A stretch of 42,803 bases of DNA from Methanomicrobiales archaeon. Lineage in GTDB: Archaea > Halobacteriota > Methanomicrobia > Methanomicrobiales > Methanospirillaceae. Made by a program: the position numbers and the translations under genes. The notes beneath the pieces were generated by a model. It had not been told where the DNA came from. It saw only the letters and a program-made list of their open reading frames with translations, and did no database searches. The stretch lies in contig JANYBK010000092.1 of the NCBI GenBank assembly GCA_025360805.1, positions 1 through 42,803 of the forward strand. Direction: 5' to 3'. Of the stretch, positions 25,934 through 34,555 are shown piece after piece (the first letter of the stretch is position 1; the number at the start of each line of letters is the position of its first letter).

Positions 25934-26503
25934 TTACCAGAACAGGTGTCCTGCAAGGATGTTTATACCGATCAGGATGAGGATAAGGCCACCGATTATC
26001 TCCATTTTGTTGCCAAGAATATCTTCAAGCCGTTCGCCGAGCATCACACCGGCAAACGATATTGCAAAACAGACAATCCCGATGATGATGGCAGGTATGA
26101 GCACCGCGGTCTGAAGCACACCGAAACTCACACCAACAGCAAGGGCATCGATGCTGGTTGCAAGGGAGAGAATGATCACAGGCACAAATTGGATCGCCTC
26201 GATATGGGCCTCCTCTTCTTCTCCACTTACACCCTCCCAAATCATCTTCCCGCCAACAATGGCAAGCAGGATAAACGCAATCCAGTGATCATACGAAGAT
26301 ATGAACCCGATTATGGAGGAACCTGCCAGCCAGCCGACCATGGTCATGCCTGCCTGGAACGCACCAAAAAAGATCGCAATGATCACGGCAGCGTAGATCA
26401 ACCGGGTTTTTGTGGTCGTGCCAACCGCAAGCGATACAGCAAAACAGTCCATAGAGAGGCCAATACCAATCACGGCAGGAGTTAAGAGATCCATATATTG
26501 CAT
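25934..26503 (-). CDS. mntP: Manganese efflux pump MntP
   Basis: 189 residues with six membrane helices, the length and layout of MntP (DUF204). The paired Asp motifs are seen: GIGLSMDCFAVSLAVG in helix 1 and LATSIDALAVGVSFG in helix 4, both with the conserved acidic residue. A Glu-rich loop (GEEEEAH) lies between helices 3 and 4. The first ATG (26503) touches the AAGGTTA site; the second ATG, three codons in (26494), has better spacing and may be the true start. Manganese homeostasis supports protection from oxidative stress, which fits the neighbours. Confidence 0.93.
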   Translation of the reverse strand: MQYMDLLTPAVIGIGLSMDCFAVSLAVGTTTKTRLIYAAVIIAIFFGAFQAGMTMVGWLAGSSIIGFISSYDHWIAFILLAIVGGKMIWEGVSGEEEEAHIEAIQFVPVIILSLATSIDALAVGVSFGVLQTAVLIPAIIIGIVCFAISFAGVMLGERLEDILGNKMEIIGGLILILIGINILAGHLFW

Positions 26504-26530
26504 TAACCTTGTTGGGGAAATCTGATAAGA

Positions 26531-27442
26531 TCACGCATCGGCATTTTTTCTTATGACCAGACGGGGATCATCACGGGCGATATCTAGGGCAAGACGGGCA
26601 CTTTTCTCTTTATCCTTGATCTCGAGCATGATATCAAAATCTGCCATCCGGGTCTGATAGAGAAACTGCCGGAAATCTTCCGGTACTATATGCTCTGCAT
26701 GTGCACCTGTCCGTTTACCCGGTTCCTGCGAACTGTAATCGACCATCGGAATCCCGTCATGGACTTTCCATGTCGCCCTGATAGATTTTAGCAGGTCTAC
26801 AAACGGCTCTCCACAATTATTGAGGGCATGATGAAACGAATCCCCGATGACAGGAATTCCAGTTCGCTCATGAATCGCAAGGCAGTCAGTGATCGTGTAC
26901 AAACGCTCATCGTTCTCGATGACAAGCCGGTTCTTAATCGCATGGTCGAGCGATTCATACCTGTCAGAAAACCGGTCCATGCTTGCCGGCTTGTCGCCAT
27001 ATACACCCCCGACATGGATCTGGACTTTTGCGGACCTGTCAAGTCCCATGAGATCGAGCACCTTTGTCTGGTACACCAGATCAGCAATACTCCGCTGGAA
27101 CACGTTTGTGTCAGGGGCGTTCATGAGGACAAACTGGTCAGGGTGCATGGATATTCTGAATCCATGCTGACGTATGAATTTCCCGATTCGCTGGAACTCC
27201 TCGGCAAAGTGCTCCTGCCACGGGTATGTGCAGACCGGGTGCGAAGCAAAAGGTACGAGATCAGATGTGATCCGAAAGAAGAGCATGCCGTGCTCACGGT
27301 TATACTCAAGGATTTTTTCAAGGCAGGCAAGGTTCTCTTTCACCGTATCTATCAATCGCTCTTCGGTATAGGACGCAAGCCGGAATGTATGGGAAGCGGT
27401 GCAGCCTATTGAACGATTGATACAGGGATACCCGATTCTCAA
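26531..27442 (-). CDS. uvsE: UV damage endonuclease UvsE
   Basis: 303-residue TIM-barrel nuclease that nicks DNA 5' to UV photoproducts. It starts RIGYPCINRSI, has FFRITSDLVPFASHP, ISMHPDQF (metal His), HVGGVYGDK, LVIENDE (metal Glu), and PVIGDSFHHALN, all hallmarks of UVDE. The start is TTG at 27442, with GGAG 7 nt upstream; there is no ATG nearby. Unusual repair path for a methanogen but seen in several; close to genes of oxidative defence. Residues for three metal ions appear intact. Confidence 0.95.
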   Translation of the reverse strand: MRIGYPCINRSIGCTASHTFRLASYTEERLIDTVKENLACLEKILEYNREHGMLFFRITSDLVPFASHPVCTYPWQEHFAEEFQRIGKFIRQHGFRISMHPDQFVLMNAPDTNVFQRSIADLVYQTKVLDLMGLDRSAKVQIHVGGVYGDKPASMDRFSDRYESLDHAIKNRLVIENDERLYTITDCLAIHERTGIPVIGDSFHHALNNCGEPFVDLLKSIRATWKVHDGIPMVDYSSQEPGKRTGAHAEHIVPEDFRQFLYQTRMADFDIMLEIKDKEKSARLALDIARDDPRLVIRKNADA

Positions 27443-27457
27443 TTATGTGCTCCTGAT

Positions 27458-28585
27458 TTAGTGACCGAATAACGAGACTACTTCTTTGAGTCGCTCCCGT
27501 ATAAGGATGTGCTGGGGACAGAGGCTTTCGCACACCCCGCAGTCCTGGCATTGGGAAGCATCCCTGCCGCAACCGGTAAAGACATCATAGGAAAACTTAG
27601 CTCCTGCGGTGTCGTTGTAGATGAACGCGTCATTGTATGCAGCAAAACACTCCGGGATCCCAACTCCGACCATGCACGGCTGGCAGTACCTGCAGTTCGT
27701 GCAGGGTATCTTACTCCTGCTGCGATAGAAGGTTTTTATCTTTTCATACACGGCGAGATCATCTGCTGTGACCGAGAAGGGTTTGCCATCGTTTGCGTAA
27801 CTCAGGTTATCTTTCACCTGCTGCTTTGTGCTCATACCTGAGAGCACAACGGTGATTTCAGGCCGGTTCCATAGCCAGCGGAGGCCCCATTCAGCTGCTG
27901 TGCGTGATTGTTCACTTAAAGCCCAGATTTTTTTTGTCTCTGGAGTCTCCCGAACAAGTACCCCGCCCCTGAGGGGTTCCATGATCACGATGCCCAGCCC
28001 TTTCTCCGCCGCATAGTTCAGTCCCATGGTACCGGCCTGGTACTCCTCGTCCATGTAGTTGTACTGGATCTGGGCAAAAGTCCAGGGATACGCATCCACG
28101 ATCTCTTTGAAGACCTGCACATTGTCGTGGAACGAGAATCCCGCATACCGAATCCTGCCGTCGGCAATTGCATCGTCAAGGAATTCACCCATATTAAGGT
28201 TCAACATCTCATCCCATGACGAGCGTGAAAGCCCGTGAAGCAGGTAAAAATCAATATGGTCTGTGGTAAGCCGCTTCAACTGCTCATCCAGGATACGATC
28301 CATATCCATCCGTGACCTGATATCCCAGACAGGCATTTTTGTGGCAAGATTAACTTTCTTACGGTACCCGTCTGCCAATGCTCTCCCAAGGAACGATTCA
28401 CTCTCGCCATTGTGGTACACATACGCGGTGTCGATATAGTTGACGCCCCGTTCGATCGCATACCGCACCATTGCCGTTGCCTTCTGCTCATCGATAGAAA
28501 AGTCAGCAGTCTGTGGCAACCGCATGCAGCCAAAACCCAGAATAGAGAGTTTACGGTCAGTCTTATTCATCTTACGAAAGAGCAT
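27458..28585 (-). CDS. Aldo/keto reductase with C-terminal 4Fe-4S motif
   Basis: 375 residues. The N-terminal NADPH-dependent aldo/keto reductase barrel has GFGCMRLP, DTAYVYHNGESE (Asp, Tyr catalytic), and DFYLLHGL (His). The C-terminal ~90 residues hold Cys groups, CTNCRYCQPC and CQDCGVCESLCPQH, typical of a ferredoxin-like cluster domain found in archaeal and clostridial oxidoreductases. Substrate unknown. The first frame codon is GTG (28597), but ATG at 28585 lies 9 nt after GGTG and is preferred; it overlaps the end of the flavin reductase gene by 19 nt, so these are translationally coupled. Confidence 0.92.
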   Translation of the reverse strand: MLFRKMNKTDRKLSILGFGCMRLPQTADFSIDEQKATAMVRYAIERGVNYIDTAYVYHNGESESFLGRALADGYRKKVNLATKMPVWDIRSRMDMDRILDEQLKRLTTDHIDFYLLHGLSRSSWDEMLNLNMGEFLDDAIADGRIRYAGFSFHDNVQVFKEIVDAYPWTFAQIQYNYMDEEYQAGTMGLNYAAEKGLGIVIMEPLRGGVLVRETPETKKIWALSEQSRTAAEWGLRWLWNRPEITVVLSGMSTKQQVKDNLSYANDGKPFSVTADDLAVYEKIKTFYRSRSKIPCTNCRYCQPCMVGVGIPECFAAYNDAFIYNDTAGAKFSYDVFTGCGRDASQCQDCGVCESLCPQHILIRERLKEVVSLFGH

Positions 28586-29172
28586 CGGGGTTGACACCTG
28601 CAGGTTATTTTCTTACGAGTTTTTTTCCGCAACTCCACGCGTCCACCAGCATATTCACCTACCGTCCAGTAGCGGTTGTCCGGCATGGTGAGCAGGAGCG
28701 GGTTTACCTTCTTTATATCCGGTTTGCCGCATGTAAGATACTTCTCTTCAGTATAGGATGCGATAATTTCGCCGATGTAAAAATTATTGGTGGGGTTTTC
28801 CACAGTAGTTACCAGACGGCATTCCAGAGAGAGCGGACATTCGGTTATCATAGGGGCTGTTTTTAATTCCCCGTAATACACATCAAAGAGCGCTGCCTTG
28901 TCAGTATCCTTTCCCGAGACCAGACCGCAATAATCTGTTTTTTCCATCATTTCCGCTGACGGGAAGTTGATACTGAACGTTTTATTCTCATCGATGCCGC
29001 GTATTGAGTGGTGGTGCCGTCCTACACCGCAGCCAACGGTCGGGGGGTTTGCATTGACACGGGTGATCCAACCAAGCGCCATGAAATCCGGTTTTTTGTC
29101 AACAAGGGTGCCGAGCAAGGTAACCGGCATGGGGTACATGAAGACATTCCTGCCTGCTGAAATTTTTCCCAT
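28567..29172 (-). CDS. Flavin reductase-like (FMN split-barrel) protein
   Basis: 201 residues of the flavoredoxin / flavin-reductase-like group. The FMN-binding split barrel is indicated by AGRNVFMYPMPVTLLGT at the start, ALGWITRVNANPPTVGCGVG, then INFPSAEMMEKTDYCGLVSGKDTDK (phosphate region). ATG at 29172 has GGTGA 8 nt upstream; the open frame runs further into the msrB gene but without a better start. Likely an electron carrier or reductase supplying the aldo/keto reductase or MsrB neighbours. Confidence 0.88.
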   Translation of the reverse strand: MGKISAGRNVFMYPMPVTLLGTLVDKKPDFMALGWITRVNANPPTVGCGVGRHHHSIRGIDENKTFSINFPSAEMMEKTDYCGLVSGKDTDKAALFDVYYGELKTAPMITECPLSLECRLVTTVENPTNNFYIGEIIASYTEEKYLTCGKPDIKKVNPLLLTMPDNRYWTVGEYAGGRVELRKKTRKKITCRCQPRCSFVR

Positions 29173-29246
29173 AGATCCATTCACCTGATCTGCTATGGTC
29201 AGGGCATCTTTAAAAAATGGTTGTGAAGGGGCATGCACCCGGGATT

Positions 29247-29714
29247 TCAGGACGTCTTGTGAAGGTCCAGCGCTGCCGAGTTCATGCAATAACGTTTACC
29301 CGTAGGTGCAGGACCGTCATCAAAGACATGGCCGAGATGTGCTCCGCAACGGGCGCAGAGCACTTCGGTGCGTACCATCCCGCCTGAGATATCCTTATGG
29401 AGACGGATATTGAGGCCGGATACCGGGGCATTGAAGCTGGGCCAGCCGGTGCCTGAGTCAAATTTTGTGACTGAATCAAAAAGGTCGGTACCGCAGCAGG
29501 CGCAGGTGTAGATGCCCTGCTCTTTTGATGCATGATATTTCCCGATAAACGCGTATTCAGTGCCCTGTTTTCTGGCCACATCATACTGTTCGGGATTAAG
29601 AAGAGCGAGCCAATCTGCATCTGTTCTTACGACCGGCTCTACTTCCTCAACTTTCCCGGTGCGGGCATGGTAAATAGAAATCGTCTCTTTGCCTTTCATC
29701 GCCATTCCATCCAT
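29247..29714 (-). CDS. msrB: Peptide-methionine (R)-S-oxide reductase MsrB
   Basis: 155 residues. Repairs oxidised methionine R-sulfoxides in proteins. Zinc ligands are CACCG and CARCG; substrate and catalytic features are FDSGTGWPSFNAP, GHVFDDGP and RYCMNSAAL (catalytic Cys). Full length and intact. First gene of a likely operon with the flavin-reductase-like and aldo/keto reductase genes, 74 bp before the former. An ATG cluster (residues 1, 4 and 6) leaves the exact start open. Confidence 0.95.
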   Translation of the reverse strand: MDGMAMKGKETISIYHARTGKVEEVEPVVRTDADWLALLNPEQYDVARKQGTEYAFIGKYHASKEQGIYTCACCGTDLFDSVTKFDSGTGWPSFNAPVSGLNIRLHKDISGGMVRTEVLCARCGAHLGHVFDDGPAPTGKRYCMNSAALDLHKTS

Positions 29715-29796
29715 TCCAATTTACTTAAACGACATACGTAGACTAGCCAGAGCATAGAGCTTTGGTTTGAGGAAAACGTCAAAACGATATGTGGTT

Positions 29797-30366
29797 TTAG
29801 AGCCCGAAGAAACCGAGAATCCGGCTCTTTGGATCCTTATAGAAGATTTTTGCACCTTCCTTAATATTGCGCACATCTTCTACCGTATACAGAATTTCAG
29901 GATATTCCCGTGAGAGTATGCCCATCAGCTGCCTCAGTTCTGAACGGGGCACAATCATAAAGACAATTGTCACGGTTGAAGAAAAACTGCCTGTTCCCTC
30001 GATCCGGGTCATGCCATACCCGAGAGTGGCAAGTTCGGTGATGAGCGGATGGGGATCTGCCGGGATGAACAGCCGAACGATCACATACCCTAGGGAAATC
30101 ATCTTTTCGATCTCCATACCAATCAGGGTCCCGAGACCATAGCCGGCAAGGTAGGCAAAGAGGTTCCAATAATCCGAAAGATTGGTGAGCACAAGACCGG
30201 TAGAGAGCAGCCAGATACCGGTCTTTACTATACCAATATAAGCAGCGAGGTTTGCATGCCCCCGGTTGATGTAGATCGTCCTGACAGTTTCAAGGCTGGT
30301 CTCAATGATCCGGGCAATCAGGATAATGAAGGGTAGGGTAAATACCCCCATGCCAACCGGTTCCAT
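29797..30366 (-). CDS. UPF0316/DUF2179 family membrane protein
   Basis: 189 residues: three hydrophobic helices (about 8-30, 40-62, 65-85) followed by a soluble ~90-residue C-terminal domain with GYGMTRIEGTGSFSSTVTIVFMIVPRSELRQL, the pattern of the DUF2179 domain. Hallmarks ARIIETSLETVRTIYINRG near the N-terminus fit UPF0316. The function is unknown; DUF2179 is a regulatory ligand-binding domain in other proteins. Single gene. Confidence 0.88.
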   Translation of the reverse strand: MEPVGMGVFTLPFIILIARIIETSLETVRTIYINRGHANLAAYIGIVKTGIWLLSTGLVLTNLSDYWNLFAYLAGYGLGTLIGMEIEKMISLGYVIVRLFIPADPHPLITELATLGYGMTRIEGTGSFSSTVTIVFMIVPRSELRQLMGILSREYPEILYTVEDVRNIKEGAKIFYKDPKSRILGFFGL

Positions 30367-30520
30367 CCCTCACAACACTCCTTATCCTAATAATCTTACG
30401 GGGAGTCTTGAATAGATTGCGGAATGATACAAGGGATTCCCTGACCGGGAACGATATTTACAACACGTAAAGGAGATCGATTTTAAAAAGAGGATTTTCC
30501 GTTGATGGTTTTAGTGCTCA

Positions 30521-31147
30521 CTACGATTTAGCGGGCGTTCCGCTTTTAATCATCTCTTCGAGTTTTAACGCAATCTGCTGGAGCGTGTTTACCTCCAAAA
30601 AGATGAGGATGTTTCCTGCAATTTTATGCTCATCCGAAGTCAGCTTGACCTCAAAGAGAATCACATCATCCACTTCTACGGTCATCTGGGCAACAAGGGA
30701 GGTGATGGCCGCGTGAGCCATGTCGACTACGAGGACCGGGGGTGAGGGGAGCATAGACATGCCAATGAGATCGGATGCAGCGCTCAAAAAAGATGAGACC
30801 ATGATGTTTCCAACCTCAAGAATCGCACTCTGGTCCATCTCGCTAAACGGGTGATCGGGTGCAGTTGATCCCTGCAGGATATTTGCAGTTCGCATGGCAG
30901 AGTCGCGGGGGAAGTGCAGGATTAAAAATCCACCGTGCGGGATCTCCCCCTGAAGTTCAAAGATAACCATGGTGGTCAATTCATCGGTAAGGAAATCACC
31001 CACTTTGGAGATATCTATGATATCGATCTTTGGCACGCTCATGCCGATGTTCGTGTTGAGCATCTGCGAGAGTGTGGTTGCCGAATGTGCAGAACCAATA
31101 TTGGCAAGTTCCTGCAATGCATCCATCTGAAATTCAGTAAATTCCAT
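30521..31147 (-). CDS. cheC: CheC-family CheY-P phosphatase
   Basis: 208 residues with two CheC active-site helices: ALQELANIGSAHSATTLS near residue 10 (Glu and Asn) and SAILEVGNIMVSSFLSA near 110 (Glu and Asn), both intact, so phosphatase activity is likely. CheC dephosphorylates CheY-P in archaeal/bacterial chemotaxis. No other chemotaxis gene is in this window, so it is an orphan copy that may serve a receiver elsewhere. GGAG lies before the ATG. Confidence 0.92.
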   Translation of the reverse strand: MEFTEFQMDALQELANIGSAHSATTLSQMLNTNIGMSVPKIDIIDISKVGDFLTDELTTMVIFELQGEIPHGGFLILHFPRDSAMRTANILQGSTAPDHPFSEMDQSAILEVGNIMVSSFLSAASDLIGMSMLPSPPVLVVDMAHAAITSLVAQMTVEVDDVILFEVKLTSDEHKIAGNILIFLEVNTLQQIALKLEEMIKSGTPAKS

Positions 31148-31459
31148 AATACTCCAGATAATTTTTAAGAACTCATACCAGCAACCATTTCCTGGCCGGG
31201 TCCCCCTTTCTTATCCCCTACCTCCCGTGTAACGCTTCAACCGGATTTTTTCAGGTATTGTGTGCGTGTTGTTTTTGATCACTTATACTTTTGTGAGAGG
31301 TGCCTGCCACAACCACATGCCTTGTTGCATCTGATTTTCGTATCCACTCCCGTAATAGTTGCTTATAAAAAAAGTTAAAATCACTACCAGTGGCAGGATT
31401 TCTGTGTTTTTTTGCATAGCGGTTTTGTATCGATTGATACACGAGTGTCTAAAAAATTA
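31148..31459. other. 312-bp intergenic stretch
   Basis: Upstream of cheC. Contains AT-rich promoter-like parts near cheC and a short minus-strand frame (31251-31442, 63 codons) with no ribosome binding site or recognisable motif. Nothing else seen. Confidence 0.4.
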
Positions 31460-31846
31460 TCACCGCGTGCGCCGTTTTGCAAACATAATCTTTTCTTCGA
31501 GTGCGTTTTCTTTTCCTTTGATGATCAGGGCGGGGGCGCGATCGACTTTTAATGCAGCAATTTCTGCAAAGTCCTTGATCATATCCAACTCTTCTTCAGG
31601 AGTGAAGTCTTCGTTCGATAACCGCTCTAAAAACATATCTTCTCCCTCAATTGCACTTTTGGGGACAGGATATTCCACCCGGTATTTTGCCTTACAATAC
31701 CTGCAATGGGTGTGATAGTTGCCAATAGTCCGCTCACTTTTTAAGATAAGTTTGAAGTTTAGTCCTTCGCACTTGGGGCATTTCAATTCGAGGGTGAGCC
31801 CTTTTAAGACACCGCTTGCATCATGTTCAAAGAATCGATCGAACAT
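31460..31846 (-). CDS. Zinc-ribbon protein of unknown function
   Basis: 128 residues. Residues about 23-26 (CPKC) and 48-51 (CRYC) are two Cys pairs with a ~20-residue spacer, a zinc ribbon. The rest is charged and helical (FTPEEELDMIKDFAEIAALKVD, KGKENALEEKIMFAKRRTR), ending basic. The family is not recognised. GGGTAGGAAA just before the ATG can serve as ribosome binding site. Possibly a nucleic-acid-binding small protein. Confidence 0.75.
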   Translation of the reverse strand: MFDRFFEHDASGVLKGLTLELKCPKCEGLNFKLILKSERTIGNYHTHCRYCKAKYRVEYPVPKSAIEGEDMFLERLSNEDFTPEEELDMIKDFAEIAALKVDRAPALIIKGKENALEEKIMFAKRRTR

Positions 31847-32091
31847 TTTCCTACCCGTTTATCTGTTAAAATACTGGTTGATTGTTGAACCTGATTAAAA
31901 CTATGCACAGGGCAGTTCCACTTCATCTCAGGGAATTGACAGGAAAGTGGACATGCCTACACTCCCTGTCCAAAAAAGCCTGACAATAATTTACCGGAAA
32001 TAAAGTCCGGTGACCGCATTTTTCTGCAATGCATGCAGGGTTCGGGCGCTTGATTCTTGTATTTCCAAAACCGATCTGGTAAAGACGAGTT

Positions 32092-32739
32092 ATGGGCAAC
32101 ACGGAAGAACAGAAGAATAATGAGAAGAGCGAACCTCCGCTTCTCACCGATCCTCCCTTTTATCTTCCGGAGTTTGAGAAATCGTACCGTTATATCATCG
32201 ATGAGTACGAAGTTGCACCGAAAGATATTGCAATCTTCATGCCCTGTGCTGTGCGAAAACCATATAGCGCGAGCCCGAGCCACCAGCTGATCCGTATGAT
32301 TATCTCTCAGGTGCTGGAAACATCGCAATACCATATCGTTATCTTCGGAACGTGCGGAATTGTGCCTGCCGAACTTGAAACCATGTACCCGTATGCCCAT
32401 TACAAGTACATGCTCGGGAAATGCAACGACGACAAGGTTAAGGACGATTTTCTTCGCATCGAGACAGAGCGTGTTGCCGGCTATCTCGATAAGACCCGGA
32501 AGGTATACAAATACCGCATCGCGTACTCCATCGGGCTTTTCCGAGAAGCCCTCATCAGGGGTTCGGAACAGGCAGGAGTTCCCTTTGACTTAATCCTCCC
32601 CACCCGGGACATCATCAACAAGGTGATCGAGGAAGGCGACTGCACGTTTCAGGAAGGAAGCCTCTCGATGGAGGAATACTTAGGTGAGTTTTGCGACGCG
32701 TTGATCCGGTTCCGGAATGAGCGGCTGGGGAAGATATAG
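32092..32739 (+). CDS. DUF5591 (archaeosine-synthase-like) protein
   Basis: 215 residues. The core IAIFMPCAVRKPYSASPSHQLIRMII matches the DUF5591 segment found inside archaeosine synthase ArcS/TgtA2-type proteins (PCS..KPYS.S.SH), followed by IVIFGTCGIVPAELETMYP and FDLILPTRDI. Here it is a stand-alone domain, lacking the TGT-like N-terminus and PUA C-terminus. It may take part in tRNA archaeosine (position 15) modification with partners elsewhere, or in an unknown reaction on related substrates. The N-terminus (about 1-20) is very polar. ATG at 32092, weak upstream GGTAAAGACGAG. Confidence 0.75.
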   Translation: MGNTEEQKNNEKSEPPLLTDPPFYLPEFEKSYRYIIDEYEVAPKDIAIFMPCAVRKPYSASPSHQLIRMIISQVLETSQYHIVIFGTCGIVPAELETMYPYAHYKYMLGKCNDDKVKDDFLRIETERVAGYLDKTRKVYKYRIAYSIGLFREALIRGSEQAGVPFDLILPTRDIINKVIEEGDCTFQEGSLSMEEYLGEFCDALIRFRNERLGKI

Positions 32740-32780
32740 TGCAACTGAAATATACAAGGCAACATGTTTTTTTGCAAACA

Positions 32781-33758
32781 TCAGGCACGCCTGGCAGTCT
32801 GTTCGAGCACGCGAAGTACCGCTTCCCCAAACTCCCGCGTTCCTGCCGAACCGCCAAGGTCCCGGGTCTTAATCCCCTGTGCAAGTACAGCCCGTATCGC
32901 TGATTCAATCTGATCCTCACCCTCTGCGTCCCCGACATGAGTCAAGAGCATCCCTGCACTCCGCAGAGCTGCGATGGGATTTGCGAGGTTCTTTCCTGCA
33001 ATATCCGGAGCACTGCCATGAACCGGTTCAAAAAGAGCATACCGCTCACCGATATTTGCGCTCGGCACCAGTCCCAATCCCCCGACAAGGTACGAGGCAA
33101 CATCCGAGAGAATATCGCCAAAGATGTTGGTTGTGACAACCACATCATACGATGCAGGATGCTGGAGCACATCGAGCGAGAGGGCATCGATGAATTTGTC
33201 ATTATACGATACCCCGGAAGCCTTTGCCTCGGCAATGCAGATATCACGGAAGAGCACATCGGACTTGAGCACGTTGGCCTTGTGGCCGATGGTCAGCAGT
33301 TTACGCCGCTGCCGGGCAAGTTTGATTGCCATGCGGACAATCCGTTCTGCACCCGTCCGGGTCACCACCCGCAATGTTGTAGCACGGTCCGGGCTGCTCT
33401 CTTCGATACCGGAATAGAGCCCCTCGGTGTTCTCCCGCACGATCATGATGTCAAACCCGCCGTCTTTTACCGGACGGAGGTTGGCATACAAATCGAGCGC
33501 CTTTCTAATCCTTAACACCACACTCTGGTAGTCCTTCATGGGCGGGGTGGTGATCGCCCCAAACAGGATGGCATCCGCATCTTTCATCTCGCGGATCTCC
33601 TTGTCGGCACACGGGCAGCCAGTCCGCTCCCACATGCCATACCCCACATCTACGGTAAAGAGATCATACTCGGGATGGAGCAGTTCGAGCGCACTGCGGG
33701 CAACCGGGATCACTTCGTGACCGATTCCATCCCCTTCCACAATAGCAATCCGCGTCAT
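32781..33758 (-). CDS. aksF: Homoisocitrate dehydrogenase AksF
   Basis: 325 residues, beta-decarboxylating dehydrogenase of the IPMDH/homoisocitrate type. It oxidises homoisocitrate and its longer homologs in the chain-elongation steps of coenzyme B synthesis. Motifs: IVEGDGIGHEV (N-terminal), ENTEGLYSGIE (substrate loop), GHKANVLKSDVLF (catalytic Lys), TNIFGDILSD (metal Asp), FEPVHGSAPDIAGK (NAD site). Alone it could equally be leuB, but the neighbouring aksE YLRT loop and aksA/D argue for coenzyme B. Start ATG 33758 overlaps the preceding stop (ATGA) with GGAGGAGGAG before it. Last gene of the operon. Confidence 0.9.
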   Translation of the reverse strand: MTRIAIVEGDGIGHEVIPVARSALELLHPEYDLFTVDVGYGMWERTGCPCADKEIREMKDADAILFGAITTPPMKDYQSVVLRIRKALDLYANLRPVKDGGFDIMIVRENTEGLYSGIEESSPDRATTLRVVTRTGAERIVRMAIKLARQRRKLLTIGHKANVLKSDVLFRDICIAEAKASGVSYNDKFIDALSLDVLQHPASYDVVVTTNIFGDILSDVASYLVGGLGLVPSANIGERYALFEPVHGSAPDIAGKNLANPIAALRSAGMLLTHVGDAEGEDQIESAIRAVLAQGIKTRDLGGSAGTREFGEAVLRVLEQTARRA

Positions 33759-34555
33759 CTCCTCCTCCACTGCGCCACCATCTCTTCCACCGCATGGGCG
33801 ATGCGGGACGGACTTGCACCCCAGTGCACTATTGCCCCGAACTTACCCTTATACATGCCAATCCCCTCGCGTTCTGAACGGCAGCAGCGGGCTATAAACG
33901 GCTCTTGCTGCACGGACTCTAAGGGGCAGATATTCTCAAGCGAAAAATCCTTGCCATAACATTCAGTGTAAAACTGCGAACCCGTCATGCAACCGGCCAC
34001 TGTTTCGCCGCCGTGCATCAAATCAGCATCGAGCGTTTTTGCATACCCCGCAGCCCGGCAGGGATAGACATCTGCCTTTACCTGTGTGATGTCCCGGGTA
34101 TGATGGCAGAACATGACTGCAAGTTCCCCAAAAAGTCCTGCTGCCGAAAGATCCCGCAGACAGGCAGACAGGCTCGGGCGGGGTGGCGTCACATCGTAGA
34201 CATGAATCTTAAGAAATCCCGATAGATCGGGATCGAGCACAAAGGTCATGTGCTCGTCAAGCCCGGAGAAGATGGTGCACCGGTATCCCGTATCCAGCGC
34301 CAGCTCGACAAGCCATGCACGGTCATTGATCTGCACCTTATCCGGGTAGCGGTAGGTTTCTTTTGCGGTGGCGATTACTTTCGATGCCACGATTTTTCGC
34401 ATCATACCGCTTCCGGCAGGATCAGGAGTAATCGCTAACAATTCATACCCCGTACCGGTATCCCTTACAAGGTAGCGACTCAGGAACCAGACCTTATCCC
34501 CGCAGGGTTTTGTTGTGGCATACCCCACCTGCTTGCACTGTTCAGGAAAGATCAC
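33755..34555 (-). CDS. Unrecognised Cys/His-rich protein in the aks operon
   Basis: 266 residues, start GTG at 34555 overlapping the aksE stop (GTGA), stop overlapping the aksF start (ATGA). It is soluble with no membrane helix. Conserved-looking residues cluster in the second half: FCHHTRD, YPCRAAGYAKTLDAD, GGETVAGCMTGSQFYTECYG, ENICP and ARCCRSEREG, giving seven Cys and several His that could bind a metal or a cluster. I do not recognise a named family. Lying between two aks genes with double overlap, it is likely used in coenzyme B synthesis, but the reaction is not known. The end (FGAIVHWGASPSRIAHAVEEMV) resembles no known domain. Confidence 0.85.
   Translation of the reverse strand: MIFPEQCKQVGYATTKPCGDKVWFLSRYLVRDTGTGYELLAITPDPAGSGMMRKIVASKVIATAKETYRYPDKVQINDRAWLVELALDTGYRCTIFSGLDEHMTFVLDPDLSGFLKIHVYDVTPPRPSLSACLRDLSAAGLFGELAVMFCHHTRDITQVKADVYPCRAAGYAKTLDADLMHGGETVAGCMTGSQFYTECYGKDFSLENICPLESVQQEPFIARCCRSEREGIGMYKGKFGAIVHWGASPSRIAHAVEEMVAQWRRR

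Noticed and set aside
25826-26485. 219-codon plus-strand frame over mntP
   Set aside because: It is the antisense shadow of mntP; composition is His/Asp/Gly-rich as expected for a reversed membrane protein gene.
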